A stretch of 57,014 nt of DNA from Clostridiales bacterium. GTDB lineage: Bacteria; Bacillota; Clostridia; DUPQ01. Location: NCBI GenBank assembly GCA_023145435.1, contig JAGLDS010000012.1, forward strand, positions 1 to 57,014. The letters run 5' to 3'. Under the pieces are notes generated by a model. It ran no database searches. It was not told the DNA's origin and saw nothing but the letters and a program-made list of their open reading frames with translations. Positions 38,629-48,447 of this stretch are shown here, piece after piece. The position numbers and the translations under genes are program-made. Each line of letters begins with the position of its first letter. Position 1 is the stretch's first letter.

Positions 38629-39387
38629 ATGAGACATAAATTATCAATCATTGTTGATATCGTTAAATTAAATGATCAAAACATTAGATTAATTTTACAA
38701 AATAGCGATATTGCTAGTAAAGCTACACCTGGACAATTTGTCAATGTTAGATGTTGTAATTCTAATGAATTAATACTACGACGTCCCATTAGCATTTTAA
38801 ATACACATGAAGATTGTTATGATATTATTTATAAAATTGTGGGTGAAGGAACAAAGAGATTATCTAATTTTAAGATAGGTGAATCACTTGATGTTCTAGG
38901 ACCTTTAGGAAAAGGATTTACTAAAGAGCCTTTAGATAAAACAATTGCCTTTATTGGTGGTGGCATTGGGTTATTTCCATTAGTATACGCTGCAAGTAAA
39001 TTTAAAGATTGCGATATAGATTTTTTTGTAGGATTTCGTAATAATGATGAAATTATGATAATTGATGAAATAAAAAAAACAGGAGCAAATGTTTACATTA
39101 GCACAGATGATGGCTCATTTGGATATCATGGTTTTATTACTGATTTGTTTAGTGAAAATATTAAAAAATATGACAAAGTATACATATGTGGTCCACTACC
39201 AATGGAAAAAGCATGTGTGAAAATTTTACGAAAACATGGTATTAAAGGACAAGTTTCATTGGAAGAGCGAATGGGATGTGGTATTGGAGCATGCCTAGTA
39301 TGTGCATGTGAGACTATTCATGGCATGAAGCATGTATGTAAAGATGGACCTGTTTTTAATATTAGCGATGTATTTTTAAAGGAGTAA
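38629..39387 (+). CDS. pyrK: Dihydroorotate dehydrogenase electron-transfer subunit
   Basis: A 252-aa FAD and [2Fe-2S] protein that passes electrons from dihydroorotate to NAD+. It has a ferredoxin-reductase-like FAD region (LRRPISIL), a nucleotide region (AFIGGGIGLFPLVYA) and the cluster cysteines in MGCGIGACLVCAC plus a later Cys (HVCKDGP). It pairs with the PyrD encoded next, forming the class 1B enzyme. It starts 3 nt after carB. Confidence 0.95.
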   Translation: MRHKLSIIVDIVKLNDQNIRLILQNSDIASKATPGQFVNVRCCNSNELILRRPISILNTHEDCYDIIYKIVGEGTKRLSNFKIGESLDVLGPLGKGFTKEPLDKTIAFIGGGIGLFPLVYAASKFKDCDIDFFVGFRNNDEIMIIDEIKKTGANVYISTDDGSFGYHGFITDLFSENIKKYDKVYICGPLPMEKACVKILRKHGIKGQVSLEERMGCGIGACLVCACETIHGMKHVCKDGPVFNISDVFLKE

Positions 39388-39391
39388 TTTG

Positions 39392-40312
39392 ATGCTAAAA
39401 CCAAATTTATCAATCACAATTGGTGATGTCACATTAAATAATCCAATTATAACCGCTTCTGGTACTTTTGGATTTGGTAGAGAATATGGAGAGTATATTG
39501 ATTTAAATCAACTAGGTGGAATTGCTGTCAAAGGCTTAACTCTAGAACCAAGACTTGGAAATAAAACACCTAGAATAGCTGAAACCCCTTCAGGGATATT
39601 AAATAGTGTAGGGTTAGAAAATCCAGGGGTAAAAGCATTTATTAAAAATGAGATTCCTTTTTTAACTCAATATGATAGTAAAATTATTGCTAATATTGCA
39701 GGTAGCACTGTAGATGATTATCTTAAAATGGTTGAAATTTTAAATGATACATTAGTAGATTTATTTGAAATAAATTTATCATGTCCCAACGTGAGAGAAG
39801 GATGCTTGGCTTTTGGTTCTTCTAAAGATGGTGTATATAGGGTAACAAAAGCAATAAAAGAAATAGCTAAAAAGCCTATTATAATTAAACTAACACCTAA
39901 TGTTACAGATATTACATCTATTGCCTTAGGAGCACAAGAAGGTGGAGCTGATGCGATATCTTTAATAAATACTATAACTGGGATGAAAATAGATATAAAA
40001 ACAAAAAAACCTGTACTACACAATAATACAGGTGGGTTATCAGGACCGTGTATTAGACCAATTGCTGTTAGAATGGTTCATCAAGTATATCAAACAGTAG
40101 ATATCCCAATCATTGGAATGGGAGGGATTACTAACTTAGAAGATGCCTTGGAATTCTTTATTGCAGGTGCTAGTGCTGTTATGATTGGAACTTATCATTT
40201 TATGGATCCGTATGTTAGCGAAAAAGTTACCATTGATTTACTTAAGTATCTAGTAGATAATAACATAAGTGACATAAAGCAACTAATAGGAAGTTTAATA
40301 TTACATGAATAA
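39392..40312 (+). CDS. pyrD: Dihydroorotate dehydrogenase catalytic subunit, class 1B
   Basis: A 306-aa FMN enzyme that oxidises dihydroorotate to orotate. It shows ASGTFGFGREYGEYIDL, SVGLENPGV and a catalytic Cys in EINLSCPNVREG, which marks class 1 rather than the membrane class 2. A neighbouring pyrK makes it 1B. ATG 39392 is taken as start (GGAG at 39381-39384); TTG 39389 would add one residue. Confidence 0.95.
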   Translation: MLKPNLSITIGDVTLNNPIITASGTFGFGREYGEYIDLNQLGGIAVKGLTLEPRLGNKTPRIAETPSGILNSVGLENPGVKAFIKNEIPFLTQYDSKIIANIAGSTVDDYLKMVEILNDTLVDLFEINLSCPNVREGCLAFGSSKDGVYRVTKAIKEIAKKPIIIKLTPNVTDITSIALGAQEGGADAISLINTITGMKIDIKTKKPVLHNNTGGLSGPCIRPIAVRMVHQVYQTVDIPIIGMGGITNLEDALEFFIAGASAVMIGTYHFMDPYVSEKVTIDLLKYLVDNNISDIKQLIGSLILHE

Positions 40313-40997
40313 AAGTACAAAAATTTATATAATCAGACATGGTGAATCACTAGGTAATATAAGTGGTAAGTTTAATGGAATTACCAATCTGGCTTTAACA
40401 GACAAAGGACAAAAGCAAGCAAGTTGCTTACAAAATATGTTTACTCATATTAATTATGATGTTATTTATTCAAGCCCATTATTACGAGCTTTCCAAACTG
40501 CTAAGATTACCATAAATAATGAAAGTAAATCAATAAAACTAGATAAACGCTTACAAGAAATAGATGGTGGTTTATGGGAACAAGAAAAATGGGAAAATAT
40601 CCCATTAAGATGGCCACAAGAGTTTATTAATTGGACAACTATACCTGAAAAGCTTCAAATGCCAGAAGGCGAGAGCATGGTAGACTTTAATAAGCGATGT
40701 ATCAAAGTATTTAATGAAATTATTAATAATCATATTAATGAGACTATTGTTGTGTTCAGTCATGGTACTGTTATTAAGGCTATGCAAGTCTATTTTAAAA
40801 ATTGGCCACTTTCCAAAATGAATGAATTATTATGGCATGATAATACAGGGGTTTTCTGTATAGAAATCACTAATGGTAACTATGATATACTATTTGAAAA
40901 TGATACTAAACACTTACCAAAGCAATTGAAAACAATAAGAAATGCTACATGGTATAAAGAGATGGAAGATAGGTTAAAAGCATTGGCGAAAACATAG
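40305..40997 (+). CDS. Histidine phosphatase family protein
   Basis: A 230-aa protein of the phosphoglycerate-mutase-like superfamily. The catalytic IIRHGESLGNISG is at the N-terminus and a second active-site His is in FSHGTVIKAM (~residues 152-161). The substrate is not determined by sequence; members act on sugar phosphates, nucleotides or cobalamin intermediates. ATG 40305 overlaps the pyrD end by 8 nt, so it is co-transcribed with the pyr operon, which makes a nucleotide- or sugar-phosphate-linked role plausible but unproven. Confidence 0.85.
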   Translation: MNKSTKIYIIRHGESLGNISGKFNGITNLALTDKGQKQASCLQNMFTHINYDVIYSSPLLRAFQTAKITINNESKSIKLDKRLQEIDGGLWEQEKWENIPLRWPQEFINWTTIPEKLQMPEGESMVDFNKRCIKVFNEIINNHINETIVVFSHGTVIKAMQVYFKNWPLSKMNELLWHDNTGVFCIEITNGNYDILFENDTKHLPKQLKTIRNATWYKEMEDRLKALAKT

Positions 40998-41004
40998 GGT
41001 TTTC

Positions 41005-41033
41005 TTTACATTTTTTAGGTTGTAGTATATATT
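41005..41033 (+). promoter_or_regulatory. Promoter of the Gfo/Idh-rnj unit
   Basis: TTTACA (41005-41010) and TATATT (41028-41033) are separated by 17 nt, in the 69-nt gap after the histidine phosphatase gene. No terminator is obvious in this gap, so read-through from the pyr operon is possible. Confidence 0.6.
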
Positions 41034-41066
41034 AATATAGAGTTAAATTTACGGAGGAAAAGACGT

Positions 41067-42146
41067 ATGAAACGAATTAGAGTAGCAATTTTAGGACAAG
41101 GAAGAAGCGGATGGAAAATCCATGGTAAAAACTTCTTAATTCAAGACAATATGTTTCAGGTAATGGCCATTGTAGATCCTTTACAAGAAAGACTAGATAT
41201 GGTTAGTAAACGTTATGGGGAAAATGTTGACACCTATCATGACTACACAGAATTATTTGGTAGAAATGATATTGATTTAGTCATAAATTCAACACCAAGT
41301 TATCTACATGTTCCAATTAGTATTGACTTAATGGAACATGGTTTTAATGTCCTCTGTGAAAAACCAGTTGCTAGGAAAGCTTCAGAAGTTGATATGCTAA
41401 TAGAGACAGCTAAGAAGAACAATGTTAAATTTTTTGTTTTCCAGCAATCACGTTGTGCAACTTTTTATTCTGAAATAAAAAAAATCATGGCAAGTGGTGT
41501 TTTAGGAGATATTAAACAAATAAGTATATCTTATAGTGGTTATGCTAGACGTTGGGATTGGCAAACTATCCAAGATTACAATGGTGGTAACTTATTAAAT
41601 ACTGGACCACATCCTATGGATCATGCTGTTGATTTGTTTGGAGAAGGAATGCCAGAAATTAAGTGTTTTATGGATCGTGTTAATACTCTAGGAGATGCAG
41701 AAGATTATTGCAAAGTTATTTTGTGGGGACAAGATAAACCTATAATCGATATAGAAATCTCTTCATGTCAAGCATACAATCCTTATAACTATAATATTCA
41801 AGGAACCAGAGGGGGTTTAGTTTCTGATATCGGAACAATAAAATATAAATATTTTATTGAAGATGAGTGTGAGAAACAACAATTAATTAGAGAACCACTG
41901 AATGATAGCGAAAATGAACCAGCATATTGTAGTGAAAATCTAATTTGGCACGAGGAAAAATGGGAATTTATTGGTGAAGAATTTGGTACTTTTGAAGACA
42001 GAACATCTAATTATTACAATATGTTGTATAAGCATCTTGTAGAAGGTGAGGAAATGATTGTGAAATTATCCGAAGTTAGGAAACAAATTGCAATCATTGA
42101 AGAATGTCATAGACAAACTAATCTTGAAAAATTTATAAAAGTATAG
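41067..42146 (+). CDS. Gfo/Idh/MocA family oxidoreductase
   Basis: A 359-aa NAD(P)-dependent dehydrogenase. An N-terminal Rossmann domain (VAILGQGRSGWKIHGKNF) leads to the family EKP motif CEKPVARKASEVDML (Lys ~95). NTGPHPMDHAVDLFG in the C-terminal domain holds the His of the active site. Substrates in this family are sugars, inositols or their acids; none can be assigned here. ATG follows a strong GGAGG. Downstream genes are close, so it starts a three-gene unit ending in RNase J. Confidence 0.88.
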   Translation: MKRIRVAILGQGRSGWKIHGKNFLIQDNMFQVMAIVDPLQERLDMVSKRYGENVDTYHDYTELFGRNDIDLVINSTPSYLHVPISIDLMEHGFNVLCEKPVARKASEVDMLIETAKKNNVKFFVFQQSRCATFYSEIKKIMASGVLGDIKQISISYSGYARRWDWQTIQDYNGGNLLNTGPHPMDHAVDLFGEGMPEIKCFMDRVNTLGDAEDYCKVILWGQDKPIIDIEISSCQAYNPYNYNIQGTRGGLVSDIGTIKYKYFIEDECEKQQLIREPLNDSENEPAYCSENLIWHEEKWEFIGEEFGTFEDRTSNYYNMLYKHLVEGEEMIVKLSEVRKQIAIIEECHRQTNLEKFIKV

Positions 42147-42160
42147 GAGTATTAAGTTCA

Positions 42161-43879
42161 ATGAATGATGAAAAAACCAATTTAAAGGAAGAAGTAAATA
42201 CTGAGAAAGCAGAAACAACAAAAGATAGTAGGTTTAAAAGATTTATTAAAAAAAATGGATTCTACTTGGGTATTTTCCTTGTTTTTGTTTTAGTAATTGC
42301 AGTTATGTCCACTGATAAGGATGAAACTTATAATGGCGAAATTGCATATGATGGTCAAATCTATTATGCCAATGGTAACCAGTTGTATATACAGTCAGAT
42401 AGTAAAGAGGCCGAATTATTAACTGCAAATTTATTAGAAGAATATAATATGACAGCTGTTGGTAAAGTATTGCTAATGTGTAAAATTACTGAAGATGAAT
42501 CTAAGTTGTTCTTTTTTGAAAACGTAAAACTAATTGGAGAAACATTTTATGGAGATTTGCTAGTTAGAGAAAATAAAAAAACAAAAACCATTGAAAAAGA
42601 TGTTTTAATGAGTTATGCACTATCAAGTGATTATGAGACCATAGTTTATGGGAAAGTAGTTAATGTTGATAATAATAACAATATATTAACTATTGATTTG
42701 TATTCTGAAAAAAATGGCAAAGCAACACTAATTGACAGTGATGTTGATGGTAGTTGTTTTACAATAAGTGGAGATGGTAAAACAATCTATTATAATAAAG
42801 GGTTCTATTATGAAACACAAACGACATCCTTATTTATGTCACGTGATGGAATAAATTCAGTTATTTCAAATCAAGCAATTTATTATTATAAGTTAAATGC
42901 TAATGGTACATATCAATCAAATTGGCCAATGACTAATACTAATGGATCAAAAGTAATATATGCAACTTACTCAGGCGAAAATGTTATGCCAGCCCTTAAT
43001 ATGTACCAACCTGATGGTCAAGCTAAAACAATACTAGCTGATAGTTTTGCACAGATTTATGCAGATAAAGAATTAAATATTGCGCGTATCACTGGTGATA
43101 TAAGAGGATCATCTTTTGTAGGGAGCTTAATAGAGATTAATTTAAATAGTTTAGAACAAGAGGTTATTACAAAAGATATTTGGTCTATGTTGTCTTTACA
43201 AGTTATGGAATATGTTGATAAAGAATTTCTAACGTTACCATTTTATTTTAAAAACTTTAATGATTTAGCAGGAACAGCTGATTTATATTTCAAAGGTGAA
43301 AATAAAGATGAAGAAAAAGTATTGCCAGGAGTATTATTAACGGATGTGAAAATTAGCGAAGAATATAAAGAAATTTATGGTTTAGCTTATTATTATGTAT
43401 CAGAAGGTGGAGAACTAACAAAAATAAGTAATATAACTGATACATCCTATGAAACTACTTTAATTGATGAACGAGTTATGGAATATCATTTTGATGATGC
43501 AAATGAAGTTCTTGGATATAGAAAAGATGTTAAATTATATTTAATTGATAAAAATGGTGAGCAAAAAATGATTGATAATCATGAGGTCTCTGCTTTTGAT
43601 ATAACAGCCAATGGTAAATTAATATTTTTCTATAAAGAAAGTGGTGAGATAGGTAAAGGTGACTTATATGTCATGGAAACTGATGTTAATAAAGATTATA
43701 AGCTAGTTGATAAAGATGTAACTTTTGCTTATGATTTTTCAGGCAAATATATTGCTTACATAAATGATTATGTTTTTAGTGAAGAAGCTGGCCCGTTAAT
43801 TGTTACAGATGGTCAGGACAATTTTGAAATATTAGCACCAAAAGTCTCTACCTTATTACAAAAAAACACAATAAAATAA
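42161..43879 (+). CDS. Membrane-anchored protein of unknown function, propeller-like
   Basis: A 572-aa protein. A charged ~28-residue cytoplasmic head and KKNGFYLG precede one membrane segment (~residues 31-46, FLVFVLVIAVM), leaving ~520 residues outside. The outer part is rich in beta-type repeats such as TISGDGKTIYYNKG and DITANGKLIFFYKESGE, which recall the blades of TolB or WD-like beta-propellers; I see no catalytic motif. It lies 14 nt after the dehydrogenase and 9 nt before rnj. It may sense or bind a cell-wall or extracellular ligand, but this is a guess. Confidence 0.65.
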   Translation: MNDEKTNLKEEVNTEKAETTKDSRFKRFIKKNGFYLGIFLVFVLVIAVMSTDKDETYNGEIAYDGQIYYANGNQLYIQSDSKEAELLTANLLEEYNMTAVGKVLLMCKITEDESKLFFFENVKLIGETFYGDLLVRENKKTKTIEKDVLMSYALSSDYETIVYGKVVNVDNNNNILTIDLYSEKNGKATLIDSDVDGSCFTISGDGKTIYYNKGFYYETQTTSLFMSRDGINSVISNQAIYYYKLNANGTYQSNWPMTNTNGSKVIYATYSGENVMPALNMYQPDGQAKTILADSFAQIYADKELNIARITGDIRGSSFVGSLIEINLNSLEQEVITKDIWSMLSLQVMEYVDKEFLTLPFYFKNFNDLAGTADLYFKGENKDEEKVLPGVLLTDVKISEEYKEIYGLAYYYVSEGGELTKISNITDTSYETTLIDERVMEYHFDDANEVLGYRKDVKLYLIDKNGEQKMIDNHEVSAFDITANGKLIFFYKESGEIGKGDLYVMETDVNKDYKLVDKDVTFAYDFSGKYIAYINDYVFSEEAGPLIVTDGQDNFEILAPKVSTLLQKNTIK

Positions 43880-43888
43880 GGAGAAAAT

Positions 43889-45565
43889 TTGAATAAGAAT
43901 AAAAAAAATACAAGTAAAACACTTAGAGTTATACCTCTAGGTGGGTTGCATGAAATCGGGAAAAATATCACCCTTTTTGAATATAAAGATGAAATAATCA
44001 TTGTTGATTGTGGAATAACATTTCCAGAACAAGAAATGTTAGGTGTAGATATTGTTATTCCTGATTTTTCTTATATAGTAGCTAATCAGAAAAAAATAAA
44101 AACACTTTTTTTGACACATGGTCACGAAGATCATATTGGAGCTGTACCATATTTGCTAAAACAAATAACAGGTAATTTAGATATTTATGGAACTGCTTTA
44201 ACTTTAGGATTACTAGAATACAAATTAATTGATCATAGATTATTTGACAGAGTGAATTTACATGTTGTAAAAGCTGATGATCAAGTAAAAACACATAATT
44301 TTTCTGTACAATTTATTAATTCAAACCATAGTATTGCTGATACTGTGATGTTAGCTATTTCAACAGATTTAGGTGTTATATTACATACTGCGGATTTTAA
44401 AGTTGATTATACGCCAATTGCTGGATTACCAATTGACTTAGGGACCATTTCTCAGTTAGGGAAAAAAGGTATTCTTTTATTATTAGCTGATAGTACAAAT
44501 GTAGAGCGAGCTGGATTTTCCATGAGCGAAAGTAAAGTTGGAGAAGCATATTCTGACTTATTTGCAAAAGCAAAAGGACGAATTATTGTAGCTACTTTTG
44601 CATCTAATGTTCATAGATTACAACAAATCGTAAATGCTGCTAAAAAATATAGTCGAAAAATTGCTATATTTGGACGAAGTATGCAAAATGTCACTAAGAA
44701 ATCTATTGAACTAGGTTATTTGAAGATAAAAAATAAAGATATAATTGATAGTAGAAGAATTAATGATGTTAATGATAATCAATTAGTGTTAATGACTACA
44801 GGTTCACAAGGTGAACCAATGTCAGCCCTTACTAGAATGGCTTTTAACAACCATCGCGAGGTAACAATCAAAGAAGGTGATCTTGTCTTGATTTCAGCTT
44901 CAGTGATACCAGGTAATGAAAAAGCGTTATTTAAAGTAATAAATGAATTATTTAAATTAGGAGCCAATGTGGTTTATGAATCGCTAGCAGATATACATGT
45001 GTCTGGTCATGCTTGTAAGGAAGAATTAAAGTTAATTCATTCACTAACTAAACCTAAATACTTTATTCCAGTTCATGGCGAATATAGACATTTAAAGCAG
45101 CATGCAGAATTGGCAATGGAAGTGGGTATTCCTAAGAAAAATGTATTTATTTTAGGTAATGGAAATGTATTAGAGATTACTAAAGATGGTGCTAAAGTTG
45201 GAAAAGATGTTATGAGTGGCATTACTTTGGTTGATGGTCTAGGTGTTGGAGATGTAGGCAATGCAGTATTACGCGATCGTATGCAATTATCAAAAGATGG
45301 TATTATTACAATTATAATGACATTAAATAAAGATAATAGTTTATTAATGATGGAACCTGATATTATAACTAGAGGATTTGTATATGCTAGGGAGTCAGAA
45401 GAGTTATTGGACACAATTAAAGATTTAGTAACAAATATTATTAAGGTTAATAGGAAACTATCATATAGAGAATTAAAATTTAAAGTTAGAGAAGAGTTAA
45501 AACAGCATTTGTATCAAACTATGAAGAGGAATCCTATGGTTATTCCAATTATTATTGCAATATAA
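43889..45565 (+). CDS. rnj: Ribonuclease J
   Basis: A 558-aa metallo-beta-lactamase/beta-CASP ribonuclease acting as 5'-3' exonuclease and endonuclease in mRNA decay. The metal motif HGHEDHIGAVPY is at ~residues 73-84; HSIADTVMLAI, HTADFKVDY and the beta-CASP SGHACKEELKL plus PVHGEYRHL follow. The start is TTG 43889 behind AAGGAGA. The Firmicute J1/J2 distinction cannot be made from this alone. Confidence 0.95.
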   Translation: MNKNKKNTSKTLRVIPLGGLHEIGKNITLFEYKDEIIIVDCGITFPEQEMLGVDIVIPDFSYIVANQKKIKTLFLTHGHEDHIGAVPYLLKQITGNLDIYGTALTLGLLEYKLIDHRLFDRVNLHVVKADDQVKTHNFSVQFINSNHSIADTVMLAISTDLGVILHTADFKVDYTPIAGLPIDLGTISQLGKKGILLLLADSTNVERAGFSMSESKVGEAYSDLFAKAKGRIIVATFASNVHRLQQIVNAAKKYSRKIAIFGRSMQNVTKKSIELGYLKIKNKDIIDSRRINDVNDNQLVLMTTGSQGEPMSALTRMAFNNHREVTIKEGDLVLISASVIPGNEKALFKVINELFKLGANVVYESLADIHVSGHACKEELKLIHSLTKPKYFIPVHGEYRHLKQHAELAMEVGIPKKNVFILGNGNVLEITKDGAKVGKDVMSGITLVDGLGVGDVGNAVLRDRMQLSKDGIITIIMTLNKDNSLLMMEPDIITRGFVYARESEELLDTIKDLVTNIIKVNRKLSYRELKFKVREELKQHLYQTMKRNPMVIPIIIAI

Positions 45566-45570
45566 AAATA

Positions 45571-45600
45571 TTGACGACATTCATAAGCATATGTTATTAT
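45571..45600 (+). promoter_or_regulatory. tyrS promoter
   Basis: TTGACG (45571-45576) and TATTAT (45595-45600) with an 18-nt spacer, just upstream of the T-box leader and 5 nt after the rnj stop. Confidence 0.65.
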
Positions 45601-45606
45601 TTAACT

Positions 45607-45842
45607 TAAGAAATCAATGATTGAGAAAAGTAAGTAATTCTTCATAATAAAGAGAGCTGTCTGGTATGGTGGGAAGACAGATGAGAAGAATATACCCAAT
45701 TACACTCAGGAGTGTTTCACTGAAATTATGTAGGTGAAAACGATTTACCAGCGTTAATGGTCTTAAGGTATGTAGTAATACATATGAAGTAAGGTGGTAC
45801 CACGGTCCAATATCCGTCCTTATGCGGATATAGGACTTTTTT
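45607..45842 (+). promoter_or_regulatory. T-box leader, Tyr specifier (UAC), upstream of tyrS
   Basis: The T-box motif AAGGTGGTACCACGG is at 45791-45805. A terminator follows, using GTCC (45805-45808), TATCCG (45811-45816), CGGATA (45825-45830) and GGAC (45833-45836), then six T. Stem I has basal GAG/CTC, an AGTA loop and apical CTGTCT/AGACAG, placing specifier TAC at 45701-45703, matching tyrS. Confidence 0.94.
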
Positions 45843-45861
45843 ATTGCAAGGAGGAAAAAGC

Positions 45862-47085
45862 ATGAAAGTATACGATGTGTTATTAGAAAGAGGGTTTATC
45901 GCACAGACAACCCACGAAGAAAAAATTAAAGATTTGTTAAACAAAGGTCAGGTTACATTTTATACTGGTTATGATCCTACCGCTGATTCACTGCATGTAG
46001 GACATTTACTTCAGTTAATTGTTATGTCACATATGCAAAAAGCCGGACATAAACCAATCTGTATAATTGGTGGAGGAACTACTATGGTAGGTGATCCAAC
46101 TGGTAAAACAGATATGAGAAAAATGCTTACTAAAGAGCAAATTGAATATAACGGTGTATGTTTTAAAGAACAAATGTCTAACTTAATTGATTTTTCAAAT
46201 GGAAAAGCTTTAATGGTTAACAACTTTGATTGGCTAGGTAAATTAAATTACATTGAATTTTTAAGAGAAATTGGAGTACATTTTAGTGTTAATAGAATGT
46301 TATCAGCTGAATGTTTTAAATCGCGATTAGAAAAGGGATTGTCTTTTATTGAATTTAATTATATGTTAATGCAAAGTTATGACTTTTTAAAATTATTCCA
46401 AGATTATAAGTGTATCTTACAATTAGGTGGAGATGATCAATGGTCTAATATTATTAATGGAGCTGATTTAATTAGAAGAGTTGAAGGTAAAGAAGCTTAT
46501 GGTATGACATTTAATCTTTTAACAAACTCAGAAGGCAAGAAAATGGGTAAAACTGAAAAAGGTGCAGTTTGGCTTGATGAGAAAAAGACCTCACCATTTG
46601 ATTTTTTCCAGTATTGGAGAAATATTCCAGATGCTGATGTAATTACTTGTTTTAAACTAATGACATTTGTTGAAATAGATGAGATTAAAGAATTAGCTAA
46701 ACTAAAAGATAAAGAAATTAATATTGCTAAAGAAAGATTAGCATTTGAAATAACTAAAATTGTACATGGACAAGAAAAAGCGACTAATGCTAAAAATGCA
46801 GCAAAAGCATTATTTGTTAACAATCAAAGTTCAACAAATATGCCAACTGTTGTTATAAGCGAAAGTGATATAACTGAACAGTTTGATATTTTAGCAGCTC
46901 TAGTTACTTCAAAGATTGCAAGTTCTCGTTCAGAAGCAAGAAGAAGCGTAATTGAAGGTGCTGTTTCTGTGAATGGCAAAAAAGTAACAGAGTTAAAAAC
47001 ATTGATAACAAAAAAACTTTTTACTAATAATGAACTTATCATTAAACGAGGTAAAAAGAAATATTGTAAGTTGGTTATAAAATAG
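45862..47085 (+). CDS. tyrS: Tyrosyl-tRNA synthetase
   Basis: A 407-aa class I synthetase. The HIGH motif reads [15 protein letters not shown] and the KMSKS equivalent [24 protein letters not shown] and [11 protein letters not shown] form the tyrosine pocket, and an S4-like RNA-binding domain occupies the last ~60 residues ([20 protein letters not shown]). ATG 45862 with AAGGAGG (45849-45855) is preferred to TTG 45844. Confidence 0.96.
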   Translation: MKVYDVLLERGFIAQTTHEEKIKDLLNKGQVTFYTGYDPTADSLHVGHLLQLIVMSHMQKAGHKPICIIGGGTTMVGDPTGKTDMRKMLTKEQIEYNGVCFKEQMSNLIDFSNGKALMVNNFDWLGKLNYIEFLREIGVHFSVNRMLSAECFKSRLEKGLSFIEFNYMLMQSYDFLKLFQDYKCILQLGGDDQWSNIINGADLIRRVEGKEAYGMTFNLLTNSEGKKMGKTEKGAVWLDEKKTSPFDFFQYWRNIPDADVITCFKLMTFVEIDEIKELAKLKDKEINIAKERLAFEITKIVHGQEKATNAKNAAKALFVNNQSSTNMPTVVISESDITEQFDILAALVTSKIASSRSEARRSVIEGAVSVNGKKVTELKTLITKKLFTNNELIIKRGKKKYCKLVIK

Positions 47086-47127
47086 CAGATTATTACCAAA
47101 AATAGCATAATATTTCAATACCTTTGG

Positions 47128-47156
47128 ATGACAAGTAACTATTATAGTTGTATAAT
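47128..47156 (+). promoter_or_regulatory. Promoter of the PocR-type regulator, with internal palindrome
   Basis: ATGACA (47128-47133) and TATAAT (47151-47156) are 17 nt apart. The spacer holds AACTAT (47137-47142), T, ATAGTT (47144-47149), a perfect 6-bp inverted repeat that could be an operator. Confidence 0.6.
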
Positions 47157-47192
47157 GCACATTGATAAGAAAATAGGTGAAGAGGTTTAACA

Positions 47193-48413
47193 TTGATTTC
47201 AAAATCCATCATTGAATTAGCTAAGTCATATGCACTATCTGTTTTGGTAACTGTACGTGTCATAGATCTACAAGGTGAAGATGTTGTTTTATTTAGCAAA
47301 TGCAATAACTTGTGTAATATATGTCAGTACGCACTATCAAAAGATCATAAGAAGTGTACGGACACACATTTGTATGGTTGTTATCAGGCTAAAAAATTTG
47401 GTGGTAAATATGTGTTTTTCTGTCACATGGGGTTAACATTATGGGTTAGTCCAATTATGGAAAACCAGCAACTATTAGGTGCTATTGTTGCAGGTCCTGT
47501 ATTAATGAGAGAACCAGATGATTTTATACTAGAGGATTATCTAAGTGGTCATAATATGCCAGGCAATTATCTTGATTATGTAAAGACGGTTCCTGTATTA
47601 TCTACTGATAGAGTAGATTCACTATCTAATTTATTATTTCATTCATTAAAAAATGATAACTTATTAGATAACAGTGATAGACAATACCAACAGGATAAGA
47701 TATCTGAACACATCCATGATCTTAAAATGGTAACTAGTGTGGAAAACCAATATCCTTTTGAAAAAGAACAAAAATTATTAACGCTAATAAAGCTAGGGGA
47801 TAAACATGGTTCTCAAAAAATCTTAAATGAGATTTTTGGACATATTTTTTTCCATAGTGGTAAGAATTATGACGTTATTAAAGCAAGAGTTTTAGAACTT
47901 ATTGTAGTGTTATCTAGGGCTGCCATTGAAGGTGGAGCAGATAGCGATTTAATATTTGGTATGAATTTTACATATATTAATGAAATTAATGATATAGACA
48001 CCGTAGAAAAATTAACATACTGGCTATCAAAGGTTATGGCTAAGTTCACAGAACAAGTTTTTGATTTACAGGATGTTAAACATGTTGATGCGATTTATAA
48101 ATCAATAGAGTATATTAAAAGAAATTACATGAAAAAAGTAACTTTAGATGAAGTAGCAATGAATTCTTCACTAAGTACAACTTACTTTAGTAGAGTATTT
48201 AAGGAAGAAATGAATTGTTCTTTTAATAATTATCTAAATCGTGTTAGAATAGAAATGAGCAAAAAATTACTTTTGGATGATACAATTTCCCTAGTTGATG
48301 TATCTATTATAGTAGGGTTTGAAGATCAAAGTTATTATTCAAAAGTTTTTAAAAAAATAACAAGTATTTCTCCTGGAAAATTCAGAGAGAAACGTGGAAT
48401 GTATACAACCTGA
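47193..48413 (+). CDS. AraC-family regulator with PocR-type sensory domain
   Basis: A 406-aa regulator. The N-terminal ~165 residues match the PocR ligand-sensing fold with its cysteine cluster (CNNLCNICQYAL, HKKCTDTH, then CYQAKKFGGKYVFFCHMGLTLW). The last ~100 residues are an AraC double helix-turn-helix (VTLDEVAMNSSLSTTYFSRVF and IIVGFEDQSYYSKVFKKITS). PocR domains regulate propanediol/cobalamin and methyltransferase genes in response to small organic ligands. TTG 47193 is the start behind GAAGAGG. The next gene encodes a corrinoid protein 34 nt away, the likely target. Confidence 0.88.
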   Translation: MISKSIIELAKSYALSVLVTVRVIDLQGEDVVLFSKCNNLCNICQYALSKDHKKCTDTHLYGCYQAKKFGGKYVFFCHMGLTLWVSPIMENQQLLGAIVAGPVLMREPDDFILEDYLSGHNMPGNYLDYVKTVPVLSTDRVDSLSNLLFHSLKNDNLLDNSDRQYQQDKISEHIHDLKMVTSVENQYPFEKEQKLLTLIKLGDKHGSQKILNEIFGHIFFHSGKNYDVIKARVLELIVVLSRAAIEGGADSDLIFGMNFTYINEINDIDTVEKLTYWLSKVMAKFTEQVFDLQDVKHVDAIYKSIEYIKRNYMKKVTLDEVAMNSSLSTTYFSRVFKEEMNCSFNNYLNRVRIEMSKKLLLDDTISLVDVSIIVGFEDQSYYSKVFKKITSISPGKFREKRGMYTT

Positions 48414-48447
48414 GAAATCAGGTAAATTATAGGAGGCAAAAATTAAT

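Noticed and set aside
45073-45414. 113-codon open frame on the - strand inside rnj
   Set aside because: Antisense of a conserved RNase J region; composition is Ser/Pro/Ile-rich as expected for a shadow frame.
47086-47192. Terminator after tyrS
   Set aside because: No GC-containing hairpin with a T-run was found in this gap.
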